A DNA stretch of 64,000 nucleotides from an uncultured Clostridia bacterium (GTDB taxonomy: Bacteria > Bacillota > Clostridia > Saccharofermentanales > Saccharofermentanaceae). Both the position numbers and the translations under genes were made by a program. The stretch covers positions 159,102-223,101 of the forward strand of contig CAMHSJ010000001.1 of NCBI GenBank assembly GCA_946187935.1, in the 5' to 3' direction. The notes beneath the pieces were generated by a model. That model was not told the origin of the DNA, ran no database searches, and was given only the letters and a program-made list of their open reading frames with translations. This document shows positions 1-8,080 of the stretch, piece after piece (position 1 is the stretch's first letter; every line of letters starts with the position of its first letter).

Positions 1-1731
1 TTCAATGAAGTCCTCGCAGCAAAGGGACTTTCCGATAAGGCTACTGTAAACCAGGTCGGCTGCTTCGGCTTCTGCTCACAGGGACCTTTCGTAAAGATCT
101 ATCCTGAGGATACACTCTACAGAATGGTTTCCATCGACGACGTTGAAGAGATCGTTGACACTGATATCGCCGGCGGTCAGATCGTAGAGAGACTCCTCTA
201 TGTTGATCCTAACTCGCAGGATAAGGTTACAAAGCAGGAAGACATCAACTTCTATAAGAAGCAGCGCCGTGTTGCACTTCACGGATGCGGTGTCATCAAT
301 CCTGAAGATATCAATGAAGCGCTCGGAATGGGTGCTTTCCAGGGTCTCAAGAAGGCTCTTTCAATGACTCAGCAGGAAGTTATCGATGAAGTATTGGCTT
401 CCGGTTTGAGAGGCCGCGGCGGCGGCGGATTCCCCACAGGAAGAAAGTGGCAGTTCGCTCTTAACGTTCAGGCTGATCAGAAGTATGTTGTATGTAACGG
501 CGACGAGGGCGACCCGGGTGCATTCATGGACCGTTCGATCCTCGAAGGAAACCCCCTTGCAGTTATCGAAGGTATGATGATCGCAGGTTACGCATTCGGC
601 GCATCTGAGGGTTACTTCTATGTACGTGCCGAGTATCCTATCGCAGTTAACCGTCTTAAGATCGCTATCGCTCAGGCTAGAGAGATGGGTCTTTTGGGTG
701 AGAACATCATGGGCTCAGGCTTCAATTTCGACTGCTTCATCAGACTCGGTGCAGGCGCATTCGTTTGCGGTGAGGAGACAGCTCTTCTCAACTCCATCGA
801 AGGTAAGCGCGGTATGCCTCGTCCGAGACCTCCGTTCCCTGCTATCAAGGGTCTCTGGGGCAAGCCTACCTGCGTTAACAACGTAGAGACTCTGGCATGT
901 GTTCCTTACATCCTCCGTGAGGGTGCAGCAGATTTCGCTTCTGTTGGAACAGAGAAGTCCAAGGGTACAAAGGTATTCGCACTCGGCGGTAAGGTAAACA
1001 ACGTTGGTCTCGTTGAGATCCCTATGGGTACAACCTTAAGAGAGCTCATCTACGATATCGGCGGCGGAATCCCGAACGGCAAGAAGTTCAAGGCTATCCA
1101 GACCGGTGGTCCTTCAGGCGGCTGCCTTACAGAGGAATTCTTAGACGAGCCTATCGACTTTGATAACCTCGTACAGAAGGGTTCCATGATGGGTTCCGGC
1201 GGAGCCATCGTCATGGACGAAGACAACTGTATGGTCGACGTTGCCAAGTTCTATATGGAATTTATCTGCGACGAGTCATGCGGTAAGTGCTCACCCTGCC
1301 GTATCGGTACCAAGAGGATCCTCGAGATCTTAACAAAGATCACAGAGGGCAAGGGTACTATGGAAGATCTTGATGAGCTCGAAGAACTCTCCAAGACGAT
1401 CAAGACAAACTCACTCTGCGCTCTCGGCCAGACAGCTTCCAACCCTGTTAACTCCACTCTTGCTCACTTCCGTGACGAGTACATCGCTCACATCGTTGAC
1501 AAGAAGTGCCCTGCACACGTTTGCAAGAGCCTTATGCAGTACAAGATCGACAAGGATAAGTGTATCGGATGCGGCATGTGCGCTAAGAACTGCCCTGCTT
1601 CCTGCATCACAAGAACAGAGTACATCCCTGAGGGTCACAAGCTCGCTTCGTTCGAGATCGATCCCGAGAAGTGCGTTAAGTGCGGTCTGTGCATGAGCAA
1701 CTGTAAATTCAGTGCAATATCCAAAGCTTAA
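1..1731 (+). CDS. hydB: NuoF-like beta subunit of NAD-dependent [FeFe] hydrogenase (5' end outside window)
   Basis: The reading frame is open from base 1, so the listed ATG at 124 is internal and the gene begins upstream of the window. The first visible residues carry CFGFCSQGP, the end of a thioredoxin-like [2Fe-2S] domain. Then come the FMN/NADH-binding Nuo51 core (GRGGGGFPTG near visible residue 137, CNGDEGDPG near 160), an SLBB region, the [4Fe-4S] site ESCGKCSPCRIG near 425, and a C-terminal two-cluster ferredoxin (CIGCGMCAKNC, CVKCGLCMSNC). This order is that of HydB/HndC, which binds FMN and oxidises or reduces NAD(H) in trimeric or tetrameric cytoplasmic hydrogenases. The hydA gene follows after 14 bases, and a NuoE-like hydC would be expected just upstream. 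Confidence 0.93.
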   Translation, partial: FNEVLAAKGLSDKATVNQVGCFGFCSQGPFVKIYPEDTLYRMVSIDDVEEIVDTDIAGGQIVERLLYVDPNSQDKVTKQEDINFYKKQRRVALHGCGVINPEDINEALGMGAFQGLKKALSMTQQEVIDEVLASGLRGRGGGGFPTGRKWQFALNVQADQKYVVCNGDEGDPGAFMDRSILEGNPLAVIEGMMIAGYAFGASEGYFYVRAEYPIAVNRLKIAIAQAREMGLLGENIMGSGFNFDCFIRLGAGAFVCGEETALLNSIEGKRGMPRPRPPFPAIKGLWGKPTCVNNVETLACVPYILREGAADFASVGTEKSKGTKVFALGGKVNNVGLVEIPMGTTLRELIYDIGGGIPNGKKFKAIQTGGPSGGCLTEEFLDEPIDFDNLVQKGSMMGSGGAIVMDEDNCMVDVAKFYMEFICDESCGKCSPCRIGTKRILEILTKITEGKGTMEDLDELEELSKTIKTNSLCALGQTASNPVNSTLAHFRDEYIAHIVDKKCPAHVCKSLMQYKIDKDKCIGCGMCAKNCPASCITRTEYIPEGHKLASFEIDPEKCVKCGLCMSNCKFSAISKA

Positions 1732-1745
1732 AGGAGGTTACTACT

Positions 1746-3521
1746 ATGGCGATGATTAATATTAAAATAGAGGGCGTCTCCTATCAGGTCGAGGAAGGAC
1801 TTACCATTCTCGAAGCTGCAAAGAAGTGCGGATATGAGATCCCTTCACTCTGTGCATTCAACCACGGTGAGTGCAATCAGGGTTCCTGCCGTGTTTGTCT
1901 CGTAGAGGCAACAGGCGCAAGAGGACTCGTTGCAAGCTGCGTTTACCCTGTATCTGAGGGTATGGAGATCAAGATCTCCTCTCCTGCTGCAACAGCAGCA
2001 AGAAGACACAGCGTCGAGCTCCTTCTTTCCAACCACAACATGAACTGCCAGCAGTGCGACAAGAACGGCCAGTGCGAACTTCTCCACGTTGCTAACGTTA
2101 CAGGCGCAAGAGAAGGCGCTTTCCAGGGCGTTCATTCCGAGACTCATTACGATGAATTAGCTCCCGGACTCGTAAGAGATACTTCCAAGTGTATCCTCTG
2201 CGGCAGATGTATCGAGAGATGTAAGAATGCTCACGGTCTCGGAATCTTAGGATTCGAGAACAGAGGCTTCAACACATTCGTTGCACCTGCAGAGAACAGA
2301 TCTTTTGCAGATTCACCTTGTATCCAGTGCGGCCAGTGCGTTAACGTTTGCCCTACAGGCGCTCTCATGGAGCACTCAGAGATCTCCAAGATCGATGAAG
2401 CACTCGCAGCAGGCAAGACAGTTATCGCTCAGGCAGCTCCTGCAGTTAGAGCAGCTCTCGGCGAAGAGTTCGGCTATCCCATCGGAACACCTGTTACAGG
2501 CAAGATGGCTGCCGCTATGAGAAGACTCGGTTTCACAAGAGTTTACGATGTAAACTTCGGTGCTGACCTTACGATCATGGAAGAGGGCACAGAGCTCCTC
2601 GGCAGACTCCAGAACGGCGGAACACTTCCTATGATCACTTCCTGCTCACCCGGATGGATCAACTATGCAGAGTACAACTACGGAGATCTTCTCCCTCACC
2701 TGTCTTCCTGCAAGTCTCCTCACCAGATGCAGGGTGCCATCATCAAGTCTTACTGGGCAGAGCAGAACGGCATCGATCCTAAGGATATCTTCGTTGTTTC
2801 CGTTATGCCTTGTACAGCTAAGAAGTTCGAGAGACAGAGAGAACAGCTCAAGGTCAACGGCATTGATGATGTTGATGCTGTTATCACAACAAGAGAGCTC
2901 GCTCGTATGATCAAGCGCGGCGGTATCCTCTTCGACAGACTCCCTGATGAGGATTGGGATCAGGATATCATGGGCGATTACACAGGCGCAGGTGTTATCT
3001 TCGGTGTAACAGGCGGCGTTATGGAAGCAGCCCTCAGAACTGTTTACTTCAAGCTCACAGGCAAGGAATCAGAGCCCATCGAGTTCACGGCAGTACGTGG
3101 CCACGATGCAGGTATCCGTGAAGCATCTATTGATATCAACGGCACAACAGTCAATGTTGCTATCGCTTCCGGCATGAAGAGCGCTAAGGTTCTTTTAGAC
3201 GAGATCCGTGAAGGAAAGTCCAAGTATCAGTTCATCGAGATCATGGGATGCCCGGGCGGTTGTATCAACGGAGGCGGACAGCCTTATGTAAGAGAGTGCT
3301 TCCTGCATGGCGAGTCTGATGACATCATGGATACATACAAGGAAAAGAGAGCTCAGGCACTCTACTCCGAGGATGAGAGACAGACACTCCGTCAGTCCCA
3401 CAACAATCCCCAGATCATCGAACTCTATGAGAAGTTCCTCGGTGAGCCTAACAGCCATAAGTCTCACGAGCTCCTGCACACAACATACGCTGCAAGAGAA
3501 GGCTTCAACGAAGTTAAGTAA
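1746..3521 (+). CDS. hydA: [FeFe] hydrogenase catalytic subunit HydA/HndD type
   Basis: This 591-residue protein has the full modular N-terminus: a plant-type [2Fe-2S] domain (CNQGSCRVC), the His-Cys [4Fe-4S] segment (NCQQCDKNGQCEL) and two [4Fe-4S] ferredoxin sites (CILCGRCIERC, CIQCGQCVNVCP). The H-cluster domain shows all three signatures: TSCSPGW near residue 298, MPCTAKKFE near 353 and GCPGGCINGGGQP near 501. A small-subunit-like tail follows. It makes or consumes H2, exchanging electrons with the NuoF-like partner and ferredoxin; electron bifurcation is an inference from the subunit pairing. The start is set by AAAGGAGG 8 bases before the ATG. In TSCSPGW a serine occupies the position that is cysteine (TSCCP) in the monomeric clostridial enzyme. 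Confidence 0.95.
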   Translation: MAMINIKIEGVSYQVEEGLTILEAAKKCGYEIPSLCAFNHGECNQGSCRVCLVEATGARGLVASCVYPVSEGMEIKISSPAATAARRHSVELLLSNHNMNCQQCDKNGQCELLHVANVTGAREGAFQGVHSETHYDELAPGLVRDTSKCILCGRCIERCKNAHGLGILGFENRGFNTFVAPAENRSFADSPCIQCGQCVNVCPTGALMEHSEISKIDEALAAGKTVIAQAAPAVRAALGEEFGYPIGTPVTGKMAAAMRRLGFTRVYDVNFGADLTIMEEGTELLGRLQNGGTLPMITSCSPGWINYAEYNYGDLLPHLSSCKSPHQMQGAIIKSYWAEQNGIDPKDIFVVSVMPCTAKKFERQREQLKVNGIDDVDAVITTRELARMIKRGGILFDRLPDEDWDQDIMGDYTGAGVIFGVTGGVMEAALRTVYFKLTGKESEPIEFTAVRGHDAGIREASIDINGTTVNVAIASGMKSAKVLLDEIREGKSKYQFIEIMGCPGGCINGGGQPYVRECFLHGESDDIMDTYKEKRAQALYSEDERQTLRQSHNNPQIIELYEKFLGEPNSHKSHELLHTTYAAREGFNEVK

Positions 3522-3548
3522 TACTTCAAAGCAGACTTAAGTTATTTC

Positions 3549-3575
3549 GGGCACCTCAAACGAGGTGCCCGTTTT
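3549..3575 (+). terminator. Rho-independent terminator of the hydrogenase operon
   Basis: A perfect 9-bp stem GGGCACCTC/GAGGTGCCC with loop AAAC is followed by GTTTT. It lies 27 bases after the hydA stop. Confidence 0.9.
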
Positions 3576-3642
3576 AATGTGATAAGGTTTTTTAGTGATA
3601 ACCGGATGAAATGAGATCCGACTTTTTGTACAGCTGTTTTCG

Positions 3643-3690
3643 AAAAAACCTGTCTCAAAAGTAGGAACTACTTAATTTTCCAGGTTTTTT
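3643..3690. terminator. possible second, bidirectional hairpin between convergent genes
   Basis: Arms AAAAAACCTG and CAGGTTTTTT enclose 28 bases that hold a nested AGTAG-GAA-CTACT hairpin. The A-run and T-run flanks fit a terminator readable from either side, serving the minus-strand gene that ends at 3746. The large loop makes this tentative. Confidence 0.4.
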
Positions 3691-3745
3691 GAAAGGTAAA
3701 ACAGCAAACAGGCGGAAGAAAAGCTGGAATCCTCGCTGCCTGTGC

Positions 3746-6346
3746 TTAGTAGATCTTATAGACTGTCGTTCCCTCTTCTGCAAAGTATGCAGCCTGAGTG
3801 AAGTTGCTCCTGAAGAACTCCGCGTTATAGACGATCCCGTCTGTGTAGGTGTTCATGAAGAACTCGGGATCTTCTATGACATACTTGATGCCGCGCTCCT
3901 GGCAGTATCTTACGAACTCATCTTTGTTGCCGTTGCATCCTGTAAGGAGCCAACAGTAGATAGTATCTCTCGTGTAAGTATCATGACCTGCAGACCATGC
4001 GTAGTAAGGCCAGCCGTAGTACATAGGGCGTCCTGCCAGGGTAAATCTGTTTATGTGCCACATGGGAGTAAGGAATACATCAGAAGGATCAGTATTAGCC
4101 TCGATCCAGGTGGTCAGGGGCGACTTGGTATTTATCTGCCACGACTGCTTATTAATGTTGATGTATGTCATCCACTCGGATACGCCTGTTGCAGTCAGAG
4201 GCACCATCAGCATAATGGCAAGAAGTACTCCGACGATCTCAATAGCGATCCAGGCAGGGAGTGACAGGCCCTTGTTCTTCTTGGAAGGTTCTTCTATGTG
4301 GGTATGCTCAGAGGGAGCTTCGATCGCTGCAGCAGAAGGAGTTTTTTTGGCTTCCTCTGATTCAGGCTCTTCATCAGCAGTTTCTTCTGATGTTTCTTCG
4401 GTCTCATCAGACTGATCCTCAGAAGAGATCTCTGTTACAGGATCCTCAAGTTTAACGTTTTCTTCATCTCCGAAGGAAACTGCTTCGGGAACCGCTGTGC
4501 CGAAGTCAGCCATATCCTCATCATCTAATCCGAGCTCGAAGGGCTCGTCTTCTTCAGAGGGCTCATCTCCGAAGCTTACTTCGGAAGCTTCAGCTGCGTC
4601 ATCTTCAGAGCCGTCAGTCCCGGCATCCGGCGCAGCCTCTTCTTTGACTTCTTCTCCGGAAGGCAAAGGCTCGGGAGTGCCGGTGATGCCAACAGGCTCT
4701 TTTGCTTCCTTCTTTTTTATCTTGAACGGGATGCTGATGAGATTTGCGATAAGGACTGCAACAAAAGCATCAAGAAGGATAAGGGTTATCTGAATGAACT
4801 TGTGGTTAGCGAGCATCTCCAGTGTAACCTGATAGTTAAATGCGAATATCAGGGGTATAAGGAAACTGATAAACAGTATCAGGCGGTATACGGGACGCTT
4901 CTTTACGATGTCTTTTATCAGCATGAAGATGCATGTGATAAGAGCAAGGATCAGTGTCAGGCCTGTGACTATGAGAAGGTATTTGGCTGTTCCCGGAAGC
5001 GTAGCCTTTTCGCCCAGGATAAATCCTGTCTCATGCTTCATGCTGACAACGTTGCCCGCGCCGCCCGAAAAGGCCATCGACTGTACAAATGCAGAAACGA
5101 CAGAGACAGCTGCGATGATGATGTGCATGAGCCTGCTCTCGGAGAACATGGCCATTACGGCGAGTATCAAGAGCATCGCGATCGTGCATGAGCCGTGGAA
5201 ATAAGGGAAGAACAGTGCAAGAAGGCCTGTCAGTATAAGGAGTTGCCAGGGCATAAGAGGATCTGATCTTCGCGGCAGCCATGCATTGCGGCTTGCAATG
5301 AAGGCCTTGATGCCGTCTCTCATTATCGAGATGCACATCCTTCTGACAAAAGGGATGAACAGTATTATGAATATCAGTATCACGGACACGCCGAGCATCA
5401 GGTGACGCTGGTTGGGATATACGTTTATGGCCCATATGCCCCAATTATCGTAGTCTGTAGCTACATACCAGGAAGAGGAATGGATGATGTTCTTAAGAGC
5501 TGATCTCATAGTCTCGCCATTGCCGAGCAGCTGCCTTATCTGAAGGAACACATTGAGCGAACTGCGGAACAATACCAGCACAGGCGCGATAAGGAAGGCG
5601 GGGCGCTTGCCTGAGATAAGCACTGCAAGAAGTCCGAGCAAAGTGAAGGCGCACACCATAACGATTATCGAAGGGACGTTTATGGCAAGGTCTATGGGAA
5701 GCCCCAGATACTCCAAAGATCCGCACAGGAAATAGAACAGGAAATGGTACTGGATCCCGTCTCCCGAGAAGTGCATGTACTGTGTCGGGAAGTTATAGCC
5801 CACGCCAAATGAGGATACCATGGCCGTATGCGGGGCAAGATCAGAACTGGTCGAGTAACCGACGTTCAGAATATCACCATTCATACGGTACGTATAGAAC
5901 ATCAGGAATGTCGCGAGGACTGTAAAGATCACTACGGACAGACCATAGAAGACTGAGTTGAATACGCTGTATTCATATATGCCTGCTGAAGCATCAGTTT
6001 CCTCGCTGTCCATCTTCTTTGCCCTTCTTCTGGCAAGAAGGATGACGGATGACAGCGTGATCCAGACAGCCAGGCCCAGAGTGATGAGCAGGCCTGCCTT
6101 TTTGACCAGCGACTGGTTCTCGATGAAGTATGAAAGGCCAAGGGTTATGTAGTATTGAACGAAACTCACGCTCATGAGGCCTGTGATCAGGCCCACGGGC
6201 ACTACGAACAATGTGCTCGGTATATTGTCTATCGCTTTCTTTGACGGGGCACAGCCGAGATAGAGCCTTCTTACGTCGGGAATGAGGTAAGAAGTAAGCG
6301 TTATGCCCAGAAGAGCGCAGATGATTATGTATAAAAATGCAAACAT
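3746..6346 (-). CDS. large polytopic membrane protein, GT-C glycosyltransferase-like
   Basis: This 866-residue protein has many membrane helices in its first 540 residues (for example near 2-22, 45-73, 84-106 and 130-155). An acidic Glu/Ser-rich hydrophilic stretch of about 130 residues follows (roughly 555-690), then one more helix near 700-725, then a C-terminal outer domain ending in GTTVYKIY. The loop SSDLAPHTAMVSSF followed by GYNFPTQYMHFSGDGIQYHF resembles the first outer loop of GT-C enzymes, which transfer sugars from lipid carriers. That family call is inference; no specific acceptor is indicated. AAAGGAGA precedes the ATG. It is transcribed alone, divergently from ddl. Confidence 0.6.
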   Translation of the reverse strand: MFAFLYIIICALLGITLTSYLIPDVRRLYLGCAPSKKAIDNIPSTLFVVPVGLITGLMSVSFVQYYITLGLSYFIENQSLVKKAGLLITLGLAVWITLSSVILLARRRAKKMDSEETDASAGIYEYSVFNSVFYGLSVVIFTVLATFLMFYTYRMNGDILNVGYSTSSDLAPHTAMVSSFGVGYNFPTQYMHFSGDGIQYHFLFYFLCGSLEYLGLPIDLAINVPSIIVMVCAFTLLGLLAVLISGKRPAFLIAPVLVLFRSSLNVFLQIRQLLGNGETMRSALKNIIHSSSWYVATDYDNWGIWAINVYPNQRHLMLGVSVILIFIILFIPFVRRMCISIMRDGIKAFIASRNAWLPRRSDPLMPWQLLILTGLLALFFPYFHGSCTIAMLLILAVMAMFSESRLMHIIIAAVSVVSAFVQSMAFSGGAGNVVSMKHETGFILGEKATLPGTAKYLLIVTGLTLILALITCIFMLIKDIVKKRPVYRLILFISFLIPLIFAFNYQVTLEMLANHKFIQITLILLDAFVAVLIANLISIPFKIKKKEAKEPVGITGTPEPLPSGEEVKEEAAPDAGTDGSEDDAAEASEVSFGDEPSEEDEPFELGLDDEDMADFGTAVPEAVSFGDEENVKLEDPVTEISSEDQSDETEETSEETADEEPESEEAKKTPSAAAIEAPSEHTHIEEPSKKNKGLSLPAWIAIEIVGVLLAIMLMVPLTATGVSEWMTYININKQSWQINTKSPLTTWIEANTDPSDVFLTPMWHINRFTLAGRPMYYGWPYYAWSAGHDTYTRDTIYCWLLTGCNGNKDEFVRYCQERGIKYVIEDPEFFMNTYTDGIVYNAEFFRSNFTQAAYFAEEGTTVYKIY

Positions 6347-6369
6347 AATTTCTCCTTTATAGTAGGTAT

Positions 6370-6457
6370 ATTATATCAATTAATAAAGGAGCTAATTTTA
6401 CAAGCATATAACAATTGGGAAATTACGGCATTTTTCTTACATTCATAAGAGTATAAT
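6370..6457. promoter_or_regulatory. divergent promoter region (two TATAAT boxes)
   Basis: A minus-strand TATAAT (6375-6370) faces the membrane-protein gene and a plus-strand TATAAT (6452-6457) faces ddl. Neither has a convincing -35 hexamer at 17 bp. The intervening DNA is AT-rich. Confidence 0.45.
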
Positions 6458-6489
6458 CTGTCTATTACTATTAGTGGCGAGGCATTAAC

Positions 6490-7533
6490 ATGAAGATCAC
6501 AGTTCTTGGAGGCGGCTTATCACCGGAAAGAGACGTCTCACTGAAATCAGCAAGTCTTATAGCGAATGCTCTTTTGAGCAAGGGTCACGAGGTTGCATTG
6601 GTCGACCTGTACGACGGCATCGAGAACGATAAGCCGGCAGAGAGCTTTTTCAGGAGAGGAACGGTCGATCTTTTCTCTTATGAGATCCCTGAGAAAGAAC
6701 CTGATCTTGAAGAGATAATCGCTTCCCATGGCGGCAGACGCCAGTGGATCGGCCCCAGGGTCATCGAGATGTGCCAGTATGCCGACAGGGTCTTTCTTGG
6801 CCTTCACGGAAGCTATGGCGAGAACGGTGAGGTCCAGGCAGTGCTCGGAGCATACGGCGTTAAGTTTACAGGCTGCGGCTACTTGGGCTGCGCGATTGCG
6901 ATGGACAAGGACGTTTCCAAGTCGCTCATAGCAGGTGCGGGCTACAAGACCGCCAAGTGGATAACGGATAAGGCTGAGAACATAACTTTTGCAAGAGTTA
7001 AAGCAGAGGTCGGCCTTCCTTGCGTAGTAAAGCCTATAGGTGCGGGCTCTTCCTGCGGCGTATCTATAGTCAAGGAAGAGAAGGAATTTGCAGCAGCCCT
7101 TGACTATGCAGCCTCTTACGGACAGCTTGTCCTTGTTGAGGCATTCATCAAGGGAAGAGAGATCACCATCTCCATCTTGGACGGCAAAGCGCTGCCCATT
7201 ACCGAGATCATTCCTCACGAAGGTTTCTACGACTATAAGAACAAGTACCAGGACGGCCTTACCACGCATGTATGTCCTGCCCAGATAGTTGAGGAAGACT
7301 ACCTGAAGGGCCAAAGAACCGCTCTTGAGATGTTTAATACCCTAAGGATGAACCAGTACGGCAGGATCGACCTTATCTACGATGAAGATGCTCATGACTT
7401 CTGGTTCATAGAGGCCAACAACCTCCCGGGCATGACCAATCATTCGCTCCTGCCTGAAGCTGCAAGAGTATCCGGTATCGAGTACGGGGATCTCTGCGAG
7501 AAGATCATAAGGAGCTGCGATCTGCAGTCTTAA
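6490..7533 (+). CDS. ddl: D-alanine--D-alanine ligase
   Basis: This 347-residue ATP-grasp enzyme joins two D-alanines for peptidoglycan precursors in the cytoplasm. The N-terminal GGGLSPERDVSLKS, the GLHGSYGENGEVQ loop, the ATP-grasp lysine segment CVVKPIGAGSSCGVS, the omega-loop-like YDYKNKYQDG and the metal-binding IEANNLPGMTNHSL are all present in the expected order. Length is normal for the family. GAGG lies 8 bases before the ATG. Because the omega loop carries YDY...KY, D-Ala-D-Ala is a more likely product than D-Ala-D-Lac; that is an inference from family knowledge. Confidence 0.9.
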   Translation: MKITVLGGGLSPERDVSLKSASLIANALLSKGHEVALVDLYDGIENDKPAESFFRRGTVDLFSYEIPEKEPDLEEIIASHGGRRQWIGPRVIEMCQYADRVFLGLHGSYGENGEVQAVLGAYGVKFTGCGYLGCAIAMDKDVSKSLIAGAGYKTAKWITDKAENITFARVKAEVGLPCVVKPIGAGSSCGVSIVKEEKEFAAALDYAASYGQLVLVEAFIKGREITISILDGKALPITEIIPHEGFYDYKNKYQDGLTTHVCPAQIVEEDYLKGQRTALEMFNTLRMNQYGRIDLIYDEDAHDFWFIEANNLPGMTNHSLLPEAARVSGIEYGDLCEKIIRSCDLQS

Positions 7534-7562
7534 TTGTAACTGAGCTTTCAATAAGATAAAAT
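7534..7562 (+). promoter_or_regulatory. promoter for the dCMP deaminase-cellulase transcript
   Basis: TTGTAA (7534-7539), a 17-bp spacer and TAAAAT (7557-7562) lie just after ddl and about 33 bases before the next ATG. Confidence 0.55.
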
Positions 7563-7594
7563 TAGTATCTACGATCTTTCGGAGGTAAACTGCC

Positions 7595-8080
7595 ATGGGC
7601 TCAAAAAGAGAAGACTATATCAGCTGGGATGAATACTTCATGGGTGTTGCCACCCTTGCATCCAAGCGTTCCAAGGACCCTAACACACAGGTTGGAGCCT
7701 GCATAGTCGACAAGGACAATTACATAGTCTCTGTAGGATATAACGGAATGCCCATAGGCTGTTCAGACGAGGATTTCCCCTGGGAGAGAAGCGGCGGCAC
7801 ATTAGAGACCAAGTACGCTTTCGTTACCCACGCAGAACTCAACGCGATATTAAATTCCAAGACAGCCAACCTGGAGGGCGCCACTGTCTATGTAACTCTG
7901 TTCCCTTGCAACGAGTGCACCAAGGCTCTCATCCAGAAGAGGGTTAAGAAAGTCGTATATCTTCAGGATAAGTACCACGATATGGATACCACGGAGGCTG
8001 CACGCCGCATGCTCGATGCTGCAGGCGTTATCTACGAGCAGTATCAGTCTTCCGGCAGAAAGGTAGATATCGACCTGTGA
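7595..8080 (+). CDS. deoxycytidylate (dCMP) deaminase family protein
   Basis: This 161-residue zinc enzyme carries the deaminase signatures HAELNAIL (zinc His plus catalytic Glu) and PCNEC (two zinc Cys). The N-terminal SWDEYFMGVATLASKRSKDPNTQVGA is typical of dCMP deaminases (ComEB-like), which make dUMP for thymidylate synthesis. The start follows GGAGGT by 8 bases. Its stop overlaps the GTG start of the downstream cellulase (GTGA), so the two are probably translated from one mRNA even though their jobs look unrelated. Confidence 0.9.
   Translation: MGSKREDYISWDEYFMGVATLASKRSKDPNTQVGACIVDKDNYIVSVGYNGMPIGCSDEDFPWERSGGTLETKYAFVTHAELNAILNSKTANLEGATVYVTLFPCNECTKALIQKRVKKVVYLQDKYHDMDTTEAARRMLDAAGVIYEQYQSSGRKVDIDL

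Noticed and set aside
3689-4264. 191-aa plus-strand ORF
   Set aside because: Antisense to the C-terminal part of the GT-C-like membrane protein. It starts in the terminator region without a ribosome site.
6547-7314. 255-aa minus-strand ORF
   Set aside because: It lies wholly antisense to ddl, whose plus-strand frame has every family motif. It has no motif or ribosome site.
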